Shown piece after piece: positions 50,467 to 59,245 of a stretch of 64,000 nucleotides of DNA. Position numbers and translations under genes: made by a program. The stretch comes from Castellaniella hirudinis_A (GTDB lineage: Bacteria > Pseudomonadota > Gammaproteobacteria > Burkholderiales > Burkholderiaceae_B): positions 1 to 64,000 of the forward strand of contig NZ_JBLGTV010000007.1 of the NCBI RefSeq assembly GCF_047468865.1, in the 5' to 3' direction. Below the pieces are notes generated by a model. That model was given only the letters and a program-made list of their open reading frames with translations. It ran no database searches and was not told the origin of the DNA. The stretch's first letter is position 1. Each line of letters starts with the position of its first letter.

Positions 50467-51744
50467 ATGTCCCGTAATACTGAATTGTTCGACCGCGCCT
50501 GCAAGGCCATTCCCGGCGGGGTGAATTCCCCCGTGCGGGCGTTCCGCTCCGTCGGCGGCACGCCGCCCTTTATCCAACGCGCCCAGGGGCCGTATCTGTG
50601 GGATGCCGAAGGCACCCGCTATATTGATTATGTGGGCTCCTGGGGGCCCGCCATCCTGGGCCATGCCGACCCGGAAGTCGTGCAGGCCGTGCAGGCCGCC
50701 GCCAGCGGCGGGCTGTCGTTCGGGGCGCCTACCGAAGCCGAGATCGACATCGCCGAAGCCATCATCCAGCGCATCCCGTCCATCGAGCAGGTGCGCCTGG
50801 TCAGCTCGGGCACCGAGGCCACGATGTCGGCCATCCGCCTGGCGCGGGGCCACACCCAGCGCCATAAAATCATTAAATTCGAAGGCTGCTACCATGGGCA
50901 TTCCGACAGCCTGCTGGTCAAGGCCGGGTCGGGCATGCTCACTTTCGGCAATCCGTCGTCGGCGGGCGTGCCACCCGAGTTCGTGCAGCACACCCTGGTG
51001 CTGGACTACAACGACCTGGCCGCCGTCGAGGCCGCCTTCCAGCAGTACCCCGACGAGATCGCCTGCATCATCGTCGAACCCATGGCCGGCAACATGAACC
51101 TGGTGCGCCCCGCGCCCGGCTTCCTGGAAGGCCTGCGCCGCCTGTGCACGCAGCATGGTGCCCTCCTGATCTTCGACGAAGTCATGACCGGCCTGCGTGT
51201 CGGCCCCCAGGGTATGCAGGGCCTGTGCGGCGTCACCCCCGACCTGACCACCCTGGCCAAGATCATTGGCGGCGGCATGCCCGTGGGCGCCTTTGGCGGG
51301 CGCACCGACGTCATGGCCGACATCGCCCCCCTGGGCGCGGTGTACCAGGCCGGCACCCTGTCCGGCAATCCCGTTGCCGTGGCCGCCGGGCTGGTCACCT
51401 TGCGCCGCCTGGCGCAACCCGGCTTCTACGAACAGCTGCACCGGCAAACCGGCCAGCTGATCCGGGGCCTGGCCGATTGTGCCCGGCGCCACCAAGTGCC
51501 TTTCAGCGGCGACTGGCAAGGCGGCCTGTTCGGTATTTACTTCAGCGATGCCGTCCCCACCACCCTGGCCGAAGTCTCCGCCTGCGACCAGGACGCTTTC
51601 AAGCGCTTCTTCCACGGCATGTTGTCCGCCGGGGTGCACTTCGCCCCTTCCGCTTTTGAAGCCGGTTTCGTTTCCATCACCCACGACGACGCCGTCATCC
51701 AGTCCACCCTGGACATCGCCGACCAGGTGTTTGCGCGCCTTTGA
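50467..51744 (+). CDS. hemL: Glutamate-1-semialdehyde 2,1-aminomutase
   Basis: 425 residues. PLP enzyme making 5-aminolevulinate for haem. Lys265 in LAKIIGGGMPVGAFGG is the Schiff-base lysine; GGVNSPVRAFRSVGGTPPF, SGTEATMSAIRLARG and FEGCYHGHSD are family boxes. Lies 22 bases after thiE. Confidence 0.97.
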   Translation: MSRNTELFDRACKAIPGGVNSPVRAFRSVGGTPPFIQRAQGPYLWDAEGTRYIDYVGSWGPAILGHADPEVVQAVQAAASGGLSFGAPTEAEIDIAEAIIQRIPSIEQVRLVSSGTEATMSAIRLARGHTQRHKIIKFEGCYHGHSDSLLVKAGSGMLTFGNPSSAGVPPEFVQHTLVLDYNDLAAVEAAFQQYPDEIACIIVEPMAGNMNLVRPAPGFLEGLRRLCTQHGALLIFDEVMTGLRVGPQGMQGLCGVTPDLTTLAKIIGGGMPVGAFGGRTDVMADIAPLGAVYQAGTLSGNPVAVAAGLVTLRRLAQPGFYEQLHRQTGQLIRGLADCARRHQVPFSGDWQGGLFGIYFSDAVPTTLAEVSACDQDAFKRFFHGMLSAGVHFAPSAFEAGFVSITHDDAVIQSTLDIADQVFARL

Positions 51745-51840
51745 CAGCGCTTTTCCGGCGTGCCGCTTGGATCATCCACAACCCAGCGCGCTTCGGCCGC
51801 GTTCTGTCGTGCATCAGCCGGGGCAGTTTCCAGATCGTTC

Positions 51841-52030
51841 CGGCAGTCACCATTGAAGCCATGCCTCGGCAGTCACATGGGGCCATGCCCCGATTGTCGG
51901 CAGTGGAGCCATCGTCGGCAGTCGTCAATGGGGCCATGCCCTGACAGTCGCCAGTAGGGCCATGCCCCGGTTGTCAGCAGTGGCGTCATACTCCGGCAGC
52001 CGTCAGTGGGGCGATGCCCGGTTGTCGGCA
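51841..52030. repeat. About 26-bp degenerate tandem array left of copy 5
   Basis: CGGCAGT or close variants recur at 51841, 51867, 51898, 51916, 51949, 51975, 52001 and 52026, the last four 25-26 bp apart, each followed by a GGGGCCATGCCC-like segment. The final unit runs into the left arm of copy 5. No gene is seen in 51745-52189. Confidence 0.75.
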
Positions 52031-52133
52031 GTGGGGGTGCCAGGGGGCGGGGGGAACTGTTGGAACCCACCCCAATATCTTCGGCGCAGCCGCCAACTTG
52101 TGACCTGTTCCCCCCGCCCCCTGGCACCCCCAC
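52031..52133 (+). repeat. Palindromic element family, copy 5
   Basis: 103 bp. Perfect 27-bp arms (52031-52057 starting GTGGGGGTGCCA; 52107-52133 ending TGGCACCCCCAC) with a 49-bp centre containing GGAACCCACCCCAAT and GCAGCCGCCAACTTGTGACC. It lies between convergent hemL and apaH. Confidence 0.92.
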
Positions 52134-52136
52134 GAG

Positions 52137-52176
52137 ATCAGACAAAAGAACGCCCAATCAGACAAAAGAACACCCA
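52137..52176. repeat. 20-bp tandem duplication right of copy 5
   Basis: A unit starting ATCAGACAAAAGAAC occurs twice in tandem (52137-52156, 52157-52176), 19 of 20 identical, three bases beyond the right arm. Confidence 0.85.
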
Positions 52177-52189
52177 ACGCAATCCACCA

Positions 52190-53032
52190 TCAGGCCATCA
52201 CCTGCACGATCTCCCCACCCCGCAGCCGATAAGCCGTCAAGGCCCGCCCCCAGACGCACCCCGTATCCAGACAGATCGCATCCGCCCGCACCATCAGCCC
52301 CAGCGCCGACCAATGCCCGAACACCACCGGCTCCGTCAAATCCCGCCGGCCCGGCAAATCGAACCAAGGCACCAGACCCCCTCCCGCAGCCGGCCCGCCC
52401 TTGTAGTGGAATTCCATCCGCCCATCCGACGCATGGCACATCCGCATGCGGGTCAACGCATTCACGATCACCCGCATGCGCGCCGGCCCCCGCAAGCCAT
52501 CGTCCCACAGCAACGGTTCTTCCCCATAGAAATCATGCACCGCCCGCGGCCAGTCATCCCCTCGCAGCGCGGTTTCGATTTCCCCCGCCAGCTCCTGCGC
52601 CTGATCCAGCGTCCAGGCGGGAAAAATACCGGCGTGCACCATTACATGCCCGTGCGCGCGCAGCATCAGCGGCCGCCGGCGCAGCCAGTCGATCAATTCA
52701 TCCCGATCCGGGGCCTGCAGAATATCCTGCAGCGTGTCGGATTTGCCGTGCTTGCGCACCCCGGCCGCCACCGCCAGCAAATGCAGATCGTGATTGCCCA
52801 GGATCGCCTTGGCCCGCTCCCCCAGGCTGCGGATCAGGCGCAGCGCCCCCAGGGAATCCGGCCCCCGGTTGACCAGATCGCCGGCAAACCAGTATTCGGC
52901 GTCGGGGCCCGACAGGGCCGGCTGCGCCAGCAGCGCCCGCAACGCCGCCGTGCAGCCCTGCACATCGCCGATGATCCAGATATCGCGGGCCGGTGCCACC
53001 CCGTCCGGGGCCGTTGCCAAGACGCCGGGCAT
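52190..53032 (-). CDS. apaH: Symmetrical bis(5'-nucleosyl)-tetraphosphatase
   Basis: 280 residues from ATG 53032 (MPGVLATAPDGV); the longer frame continues into lptG and is not used. Metallophosphatase boxes: IIGDVQGC, FAGDLVNRGPDS, LGNHDLHL, MVHAGIFP and GHWSALG. It hydrolyses Ap4A to two ADP. Two bases downstream of lptG; last gene of the leftward mpl-to-apaH run. Confidence 0.93.
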   Translation of the reverse strand: MPGVLATAPDGVAPARDIWIIGDVQGCTAALRALLAQPALSGPDAEYWFAGDLVNRGPDSLGALRLIRSLGERAKAILGNHDLHLLAVAAGVRKHGKSDTLQDILQAPDRDELIDWLRRRPLMLRAHGHVMVHAGIFPAWTLDQAQELAGEIETALRGDDWPRAVHDFYGEEPLLWDDGLRGPARMRVIVNALTRMRMCHASDGRMEFHYKGGPAAGGGLVPWFDLPGRRDLTEPVVFGHWSALGLMVRADAICLDTGCVWGRALTAYRLRGGEIVQVMA

Positions 53033-53034
53033 GG

Positions 53035-54231
53035 TCAACTCCCGTGTCGAGGCAGCGGCGCTTGCCGCTGCAAGCGCCGCTGGCACCACCACAGGGCCAG
53101 GGGATGGCGGTGCTCCATCAGCAACAGCACCAGGAAAGCCACCCCCAGCCCCAACAGACTGGGCACCAGGGCGGTCGCCCAGGGCGGCCAGTCGCCCAGC
53201 ATCCCCGCATTGAGCGCCAGCTGGTTCAGCATGAAAAACCCCACCCCCAGGATGATCCCCAGGAACACCTTCGCCCCGACCCCGCCGCGCCGCGTCTGCA
53301 TGAATCCGATGGGCGTGGCGATCGTCATCATCACCAGCAGGGTGAAAGGGTAGGCCAGCTTGCGCCACAGCGCCACTTCCTGGCGGTCGGTTTGCAAGTG
53401 GTTGTTTTCCAGGTACTGGATGTAGTCCAGCAGATCAGTAATCGCCATGCGTTCCGGGGTCAGGACGCGCGCGATCAGGCGTTCGGATGTCAGGGACGTG
53501 GGGATGCTGCGCTGCGCCAGGCGGGTCACCTGGGCGATGGGGGATTTGGGCGCCTGGGCATCCGACAGAGCATTGGCCGACTGAGGGTGGATGCGGGTTT
53601 CAGTCAGTTGATCCAGCACCAGCCGGCCCTGGTCGAACCGACCGCGTTCGGCCTGCACATAAGCCCGCAGGGTGTCGTCGGGCCGGAATTCGTACAGCAC
53701 CACCCCTTGCACCCGGCCTTTGCCGTCGAGCCGGTGGATGTTGATGACCCGCGTGCCGCCGCTGTCGGGGTCGGCCTCTTTGAACCAATAGCCGCTGGAC
53801 AGGCGGCCGCCGTCCGTGCGGCCCAGCAGCGCCAGGCGCGATTCGCTGCCGTGCAGCTCGGCCGCGGGGGTAATGTATTCGGACAGTATGTAGGCGCCGG
53901 CCACCAGGGGGATGGCGATCAGCCACAGCGTGCCCAGCAGCTTCAGGCCGCTGACCCCGGAGGCGCGCAGAATGGTGAGCTCGTTGCGCTGGGCCAGGCC
54001 GGCCAGGGCCAGCACCGCGCCGATCAGCAGGCCGATGGGCAGCAGTTCGTACAGGTGGTTGGGCATGTCCAGCGCCTGCAGGTACAACAGGTTCGCCAGG
54101 GACAGGTGGTCGCCGACCTTGTCCAGGCCCTCGATGAGGGCAAAAAACATGAACAGCCCCACCAAGGCCACCAGGACGACCAGGGTGGAGCGGTAGATTT
54201 CTTGAGCAAGATAATGACGGGCTGTGCGCAT
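53035..54231 (-). CDS. lptG: LPS export permease LptG (LptF/LptG family)
   Basis: 398 residues. Six helices in two blocks of three with a periplasmic beta-jellyroll between (about 115-275). Start MRTARHYLAQEIYRSTLVV, LAGLAQRNELTILRASGVS and the second-block LVMMTIATPIGFMQTRRGGVGAKVF fit LptF/LptG. It moves LPS from the inner membrane with LptB. The usual partner permease gene is not adjacent. Confidence 0.88.
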   Translation of the reverse strand: MRTARHYLAQEIYRSTLVVLVALVGLFMFFALIEGLDKVGDHLSLANLLYLQALDMPNHLYELLPIGLLIGAVLALAGLAQRNELTILRASGVSGLKLLGTLWLIAIPLVAGAYILSEYITPAAELHGSESRLALLGRTDGGRLSSGYWFKEADPDSGGTRVINIHRLDGKGRVQGVVLYEFRPDDTLRAYVQAERGRFDQGRLVLDQLTETRIHPQSANALSDAQAPKSPIAQVTRLAQRSIPTSLTSERLIARVLTPERMAITDLLDYIQYLENNHLQTDRQEVALWRKLAYPFTLLVMMTIATPIGFMQTRRGGVGAKVFLGIILGVGFFMLNQLALNAGMLGDWPPWATALVPSLLGLGVAFLVLLLMEHRHPLALWWCQRRLQRQAPLPRHGS

Positions 54232-54273
54232 GCGTGCCAGGACAGCGAAAACCTACATAGTACCCCGATCCGT

Positions 54274-54978
54274 TCAGGGGACTTCGACCAGCCGCATGCG
54301 CGCCTGCACGGTGCCGATGCGCGCACGCAGGTAGGCGGTCGGCCCGTGCGCGTCGTAGTAGGCGGGGTTGGGCAGCATGGCCGCCAGCTGCGCCGCCTGG
54401 CGGGCAGACAGCCGCGCGGCGCTGGTCTTGAAGTAATGCTGCGCGGCGGCCTGCGCGCCGAATGTGGTTTCCCCCCATTGGGCGACGTTCAGGTAGAGTT
54501 CCAGGATGCGCTGCTTGCTCATTACCAGTTCGATCATGTAGGTCAGGATGAGTTCTTGCCCTTTGCGCAGATAGCTGCGGGAATTGGACAGAAACAGATT
54601 CTTCGCCACCTGCTGGGTGATGGTGGACCCGCCCCGGCGGCGCGAGTTTCCTTGGGCCGCCTGGCGCTGGTTGTAGCGCCAGGCCTTGCGGATGGCATCC
54701 CACTCAATGCCGTCGTGGTCGATGAAACCGGAATCCTCCGACGCCACCACCGCCTGTTTCAGGGCCTTGCCGATCTTGTCGTAAGGCGTCCATACATACT
54801 GCAGCGTGGCCGAGGGATTTTGCCGGTGCGCGGCCTGCATCGTGTCGGTCATGACCGGCGTGACCCCGGGGTCGCGGAAATTGAACCAGACCACCATGCC
54901 GAACAGCCCGATCTGGTACAAAAAGCCCGCGCACAGGGCCAGCAGCATCAGGCCGGCCAGCCAGGAACGCAGCCTCAT
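54274..54978 (-). CDS. mtgA: Monofunctional peptidoglycan glycosyltransferase
   Basis: 234 residues. N-terminal membrane anchor (about 5-27), then GT51 boxes: VVASEDSGFIDHDGIEW with the catalytic Glu, GGSTITQQVAKNLFLS, KGQELILTYMIELVMSK and RILELYLNVAQWGE. It polymerises lipid II. The start overlaps the preceding gene (ATGA). Confidence 0.94.
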   Translation of the reverse strand: MRLRSWLAGLMLLALCAGFLYQIGLFGMVVWFNFRDPGVTPVMTDTMQAAHRQNPSATLQYVWTPYDKIGKALKQAVVASEDSGFIDHDGIEWDAIRKAWRYNQRQAAQGNSRRRGGSTITQQVAKNLFLSNSRSYLRKGQELILTYMIELVMSKQRILELYLNVAQWGETTFGAQAAAQHYFKTSAARLSARQAAQLAAMLPNPAYYDAHGPTAYLRARIGTVQARMRLVEVP

Positions 54979-55868
54979 GGCTGCCCCGTATCCAGCAGGC
55001 CGTCCCGGGTGAAGTGCCAGGTGCGGGTGATGGCCAGGATGTCCGTGTCTCGGGCCAGCGCATCCGGCAGCGGGGGAAACGGTGCGGCCAGTTCGATGAT
55101 GCGCCGGGCCGCGCTGTTCAGCACCGCCTGGTCGGCGGGGCGGTCGAACGCCAGGTGATCCAATTGGCCGTCGCGCCGGATGTAGACAGTCAGTTGCAGG
55201 TCGCCGTAGATGCGGCCGCGCGCCTGCGGGGGGTAGTGTTCCGTGCCGATCTGTTCAATGCGCTGGCGCCAGGCTTCGACGTAGGCGGCAATGTCCGCCG
55301 CCTGGGTGGAGGGGGCCGTGAAGGTTTGCCGGGGCAGGGCGTTGTAGTGCTGGATTTTTTCTTTCAGGGCCGCGATCCGGGCATTGAGCACCAGACTGTC
55401 CTGTTCGTGCTCGTCGTCGCCGGCCGTTTGGCCCTGGCCTAGCCAGCGCGGCGCGGCGCGGGCTTGCGCCACTTGGTCTTGGGCCTCCAGCTGCGTCAGC
55501 AGACGCCGTTGTTCCGCTTCCAGTTCGGCCTGGCGCCGCCGCATGGCCTCCAGGATGGTTTCCTGGACGGGGGTGTCCGTGGTGCGCGGCAGCACGCCGG
55601 CGGCCATCCCCTGGGCCTGGTCGCCGCCGCCGTCCAGATCGTGCTGGGCCAGGGCCTGGGGTTGCAGCGGGGCTTGCGGGCTGCGGCTGTTGACCAGAGT
55701 GATCTCCAGCGGCGCGGCGGCGGGACGGGGCGGGGGCGCCGCCCGGTGCCACAGCAGCAGCAAGCCGTGCACGCAGACCGACAACAGCAGGGCCAGGGCC
55801 ATGCGGCTGCGGTTTTCGCGCGGCGGCTGCAACAGCTGCAGGGGCAGGGGGCGGGCCGGCTCGGTCAT
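54975..55868 (-). CDS. TonB-like energy-transducing protein
   Basis: 297 residues. One N-terminal helix (about 22-42, MALALLLSVCVHGLLLLWHRA), Pro/Gln-rich linker, a coiled coil (about 108-170) and a TonB-like C-terminal domain (about 200-297: YVEAWRQRIEQIGTEHYPPQARGRIYGDLQLTVYIRRDGQL). It lacks neighbouring exbBD, so it may serve a private partner or a shared ExbBD. Between the RNB gene and mtgA. Confidence 0.8.
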   Translation of the reverse strand: MTEPARPLPLQLLQPPRENRSRMALALLLSVCVHGLLLLWHRAAPPPRPAAAPLEITLVNSRSPQAPLQPQALAQHDLDGGGDQAQGMAAGVLPRTTDTPVQETILEAMRRRQAELEAEQRRLLTQLEAQDQVAQARAAPRWLGQGQTAGDDEHEQDSLVLNARIAALKEKIQHYNALPRQTFTAPSTQAADIAAYVEAWRQRIEQIGTEHYPPQARGRIYGDLQLTVYIRRDGQLDHLAFDRPADQAVLNSAARRIIELAAPFPPLPDALARDTDILAITRTWHFTRDGLLDTGQP

Positions 55869-55874
55869 GGTCGG

Positions 55875-57755
55875 TCAGAGCGCCTCGCGCAGACGGCAGT
55901 CGATGTCCAGGCCGAGCTCGTCGCAGCCCAGGATGTCCAGCACCAGTTCCTGGCCGCGCTCGAAGGCGGGCAAGCCGTTGATGCGGGTGACCAGGGGGGC
56001 GCAGGCCAGGCGCACCAGGTTTTCGCGCAGCACGTGCGCGTGGACTTCTTTCAGGCCCTGCTGCTGCAGCCAGCGGATGCACCAGTAGCGTTCCAGGGCG
56101 GATTGGAACTCGCCCCACAGCGTGTACTGTGAATCGAAGGCCCCGATGAGAGCGTACAGATCGGCGTCTTTGGGTTTGTAGGGGGCCGCCAGGCGGGCCG
56201 ACACGCCGTGTTCGGCGGCCGCCAGGATCTGGCCCTGGTTGACCAGATCCACATAGCGGCGCAGGGGCGACGTGGACCAGATGTACTGCGGCACGGCGAT
56301 GGATTCGTGCGGCAGCGCCTGGGTGGACATGCGTGTGCGCCCCATCTGCTGCGATCGGTAAATGCCCGGCACCCCGTGGCGCGCCAGCAGGGCGCCCCAT
56401 TGGGTATTGGCCAGGATCATGTATTCGGCCACCAGTCGCTCCAGCGGCGCATTGCGCCGCCGGGGGATCAGGCGGATGACGGCGTCCGGGTCGTTCGCGG
56501 GGCCGTCCAGCTCGAAGCTGTATTCGATGCGGTCGTTGTTCTCGGGCTTGCCGCGCACCTGGTCGCGCGCCGCGCACAGCCGCAGGGCGAACTGCCAGAG
56601 GGGCCGCAGCCAGTGGCCGTGGGGCAAGTCGGCGTCGGGGTCGGCCAGCGCTTCTTCGGTGACCTGGTCGCCCATGGCATCGTGGCGCAGGTTGGCCGCC
56701 ACGCGGATGCGTTCCAGCCGGGTGTCGGCGGCCAGCACTTCGCCCGTGTGCCGGTTGCCTGTGACATATAGCGACAGCGTGGGCCGCCACTGTCCGGCGT
56801 CCAGGGAAAACGCCTGGATCAGCTCGCGCGGCAGCATGGGGATTTTGTCGCCCGGCATATAGACCGTGGACATGCGGCTGCGCGCCATGGCGTCGAATTC
56901 GCTGCCGCGCGGGGTGGCCAGCGCGGGCACGGCGATATGAATCCCCACCCGGATGGTGTCGTCGTCGATCAGGCAGACCGACAGCGCGTCGTCGATTTCG
57001 ATGGTGCTGGAATCATCCACCGAGTACGCCTCGATGTCGGCCTGGGGGAGATCGGCGCCCCAAGGCTCGACCGCCACAGGCGGCCATTCGACGCCCTTGG
57101 GGAAATGCGTGGCCAGGAACCGCTGCCGCATCATGGCCAGCGGATTGGGCCATACCCCCAGGGCCAGCAGCAGTTTTTCCGGGCTGATGGCCAATTGCTG
57201 CACGGCGGCATCAAAGGCTTTCCATTGGAGGCTGTTTTTGTCGGGCTGATCCAGAAAGGTGGTGGCCACCGGGCGCAGGGCATCGGGCAGTTGGCCCGCC
57301 ACCATGGCGTCTGTCCATTCTTGTTGCTGCTGCGCCTGCAGGCGCTTTTTCTCGATGGCCGCCAGGGCGGCCTTCAGGATGTCGGGCGGGGCCGGGCGAA
57401 ACGCGCCCCGGCCCCGGCGGTGAAAATAGGCGGGGGCCGCGGACAGCGCCAGGATGACCGCGGTTTTCTCGACCGCGTCCGGTGCATGGCCGAAATAGTC
57501 TTCGGCCAGGACGGCGGCGTCGAATTCTTCTTGCGGCGCGACTTCCCACAGAAAATCGGGTTCCAGCGTGGCGGCCAGGGTTTCGGCCGCGGGCAGCAGG
57601 GCATCGGGCGCGGGCTGGGCGAACGTGAACAGCACCGCGTTGCGCTTGATCTTGCTGCGCTTGCCCGAGGCCGATTCCACCTGCAGGGAGGTGTCGGCTT
57701 CGGAAAAAATGGTTTCGGCTTTCAGTTTGCCGGCGTCTTCGTAGAGAACATGCAT
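55875..57755 (-). CDS. RNB-domain ribonuclease (RNase II family)
   Basis: 626 residues. Central RNB domain (about 245-530) with the catalytic Asp cluster in SVDDSSTIEIDDALSV, then RSRMSTVYMPGDKIPMLPREL and SPLRRYVDLVNQ; a C-terminal S1-like part ends in CRLREAL. A processive 3'-5' exoribonuclease. Shorter at both ends than RNase R, nearer RNase II; the first 200 residues are divergent. Confidence 0.88.
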   Translation of the reverse strand: MHVLYEDAGKLKAETIFSEADTSLQVESASGKRSKIKRNAVLFTFAQPAPDALLPAAETLAATLEPDFLWEVAPQEEFDAAVLAEDYFGHAPDAVEKTAVILALSAAPAYFHRRGRGAFRPAPPDILKAALAAIEKKRLQAQQQQEWTDAMVAGQLPDALRPVATTFLDQPDKNSLQWKAFDAAVQQLAISPEKLLLALGVWPNPLAMMRQRFLATHFPKGVEWPPVAVEPWGADLPQADIEAYSVDDSSTIEIDDALSVCLIDDDTIRVGIHIAVPALATPRGSEFDAMARSRMSTVYMPGDKIPMLPRELIQAFSLDAGQWRPTLSLYVTGNRHTGEVLAADTRLERIRVAANLRHDAMGDQVTEEALADPDADLPHGHWLRPLWQFALRLCAARDQVRGKPENNDRIEYSFELDGPANDPDAVIRLIPRRRNAPLERLVAEYMILANTQWGALLARHGVPGIYRSQQMGRTRMSTQALPHESIAVPQYIWSTSPLRRYVDLVNQGQILAAAEHGVSARLAAPYKPKDADLYALIGAFDSQYTLWGEFQSALERYWCIRWLQQQGLKEVHAHVLRENLVRLACAPLVTRINGLPAFERGQELVLDILGCDELGLDIDCRLREAL

Positions 57756-57773
57756 AAGTGGATGTGCGGGAGG

Positions 57774-59156
57774 CTATTGGGAAGGGGACGCCAGGGCGTC
57801 CAGCAAAAGCGTGTGGATGCCGCCGAAGCCGCCATTGCTCATGACCAGGATATGATCCTGGTCGCGGGCCTGGGCGCAGAGCGCGGCCACCAGGGCGGGC
57901 AGGTCGTGGCCGGACCAGGCGAGCTTGTCCCCCAGCGGGGCCAGCACCTGGGCCGGATCCCAGCCCAGGGCTTGTTTGCCGCTGATCTGGCCGTAGCAAT
58001 AGACCTGATCCGCCTGCGCCAGGGCGTCGGGCAGGCGCTCGGCCATGGCGCCCAGTTTCATGGTGTTGGAGCGGGGTTCCAGCACCGCCAGGATGCGGCC
58101 CTGCGGGCCAATGCGCTGGCGCAGCCCCTGGACGGTGGTGGCGATCGCGCTGGGGTGGTGGGCAAAATCGTCATAGACCGCCACGCCGCGCCGGATGCCG
58201 CGCAGTTCCAGACGGCGGCGCACGCCCTGAAAAGCGTGCAGCGCGTCCAGGGCGGCCGTTACGGGGATGCCCGCGTGGTGCGCGGCGGCAATGGCCGCCA
58301 AGGCATTGCCGCGGTTGTGCTGGCCGGCCAGATCCCAGTCCAGTACGCCCAGGATCTGGCCGTCTTGCGCGATGGCGCTGCGCCGGTCGTCGGCGGGGTC
58401 GGGCTGCGCCTGCCAACGTCCTTGCGGGCCGAATGTCTCGACGGGCGTCCAGCAGCCGCGCGCCAGCACGCGATCCAGGGGCGGGCAGTCGGCCGGGCGC
58501 AGGATCAGCCCCTGGGCCGGGATGGTGCGCACCAGATGGTGGAACTGGGCCTCGATGGCGGCCAGGTCGGGAAAAATGTCCGCGTGGTCGAATTCCAGAT
58601 TGTTCAGAATCGCCGTGCGGGGCCGGTAGTGCACGAACTTGGATCGTTTGTCGAAAAACGCCGTGTCGTATTCGTCGGCTTCGATCACGAAATGGCGGCG
58701 CTGCGGCTGGTAGCGGGCGGAAACCCCCAGGTCGGGGGCCACCCCGCCGATCAGGAAATTCGCCGCCTGGCCGGCGTGTTGGAAAATCCAGGCCAGCAGG
58801 GCGCTGGTGGTGGTCTTGCCATGCGTGCCGGCCACGGCCAGCACATGCTGGCCCGGCAAAATATGGTCGGCCAGCCATTGCGGGCCGGACGTATAGGGCA
58901 GACCCTGATCCAGGATGGCTTCCATCAGGGGGTTGCCCCGGCTGACCACGTTGCCGATGATATACAGGTCGGCGCCCAGCCGGATCTGGGCCGCCTCGAA
59001 GCCTTCGATCAGCTGGATGCCTTGATCGTTCAGCTGTGTGCTCATGGGGGGATAGACCCCCGCATCGCAGCCGGTCACCCGGTGCCCGGCCGCGCGGGCG
59101 ATCAAGGCCAGGCCGCCCATGAATGTGCCGCAAATTCCCAGTATGTGTACGTGCAT
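57774..59156 (-). CDS. mpl: UDP-N-acetylmuramate:tripeptide ligase Mpl
   Basis: 460 residues from ATG 59156 behind GGAGGTGACG. Start MHVHILGICGTFMGGLALIARAAGH is the Mpl N-terminus; ATP loop AVAGTHGKTTTSALLAW; FVIEADEYDTAFFDKRSKFVHY; DDFAHHPSAI. It reattaches recycled murein tripeptide to UDP-MurNAc, complementing AmpG import. First gene of the leftward run, divergent from the thioredoxin-like gene. Confidence 0.95.
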   Translation of the reverse strand: MHVHILGICGTFMGGLALIARAAGHRVTGCDAGVYPPMSTQLNDQGIQLIEGFEAAQIRLGADLYIIGNVVSRGNPLMEAILDQGLPYTSGPQWLADHILPGQHVLAVAGTHGKTTTSALLAWIFQHAGQAANFLIGGVAPDLGVSARYQPQRRHFVIEADEYDTAFFDKRSKFVHYRPRTAILNNLEFDHADIFPDLAAIEAQFHHLVRTIPAQGLILRPADCPPLDRVLARGCWTPVETFGPQGRWQAQPDPADDRRSAIAQDGQILGVLDWDLAGQHNRGNALAAIAAAHHAGIPVTAALDALHAFQGVRRRLELRGIRRGVAVYDDFAHHPSAIATTVQGLRQRIGPQGRILAVLEPRSNTMKLGAMAERLPDALAQADQVYCYGQISGKQALGWDPAQVLAPLGDKLAWSGHDLPALVAALCAQARDQDHILVMSNGGFGGIHTLLLDALASPSQ

Positions 59157-59245
59157 CGTCACCTCCGGCCTGTATTGTAGTTGTAGGGTGTCCGGGATAC
59201 CCAATGCTATGATGGTTCGGCATGTGATTTTTCTGGAATAGTCTG

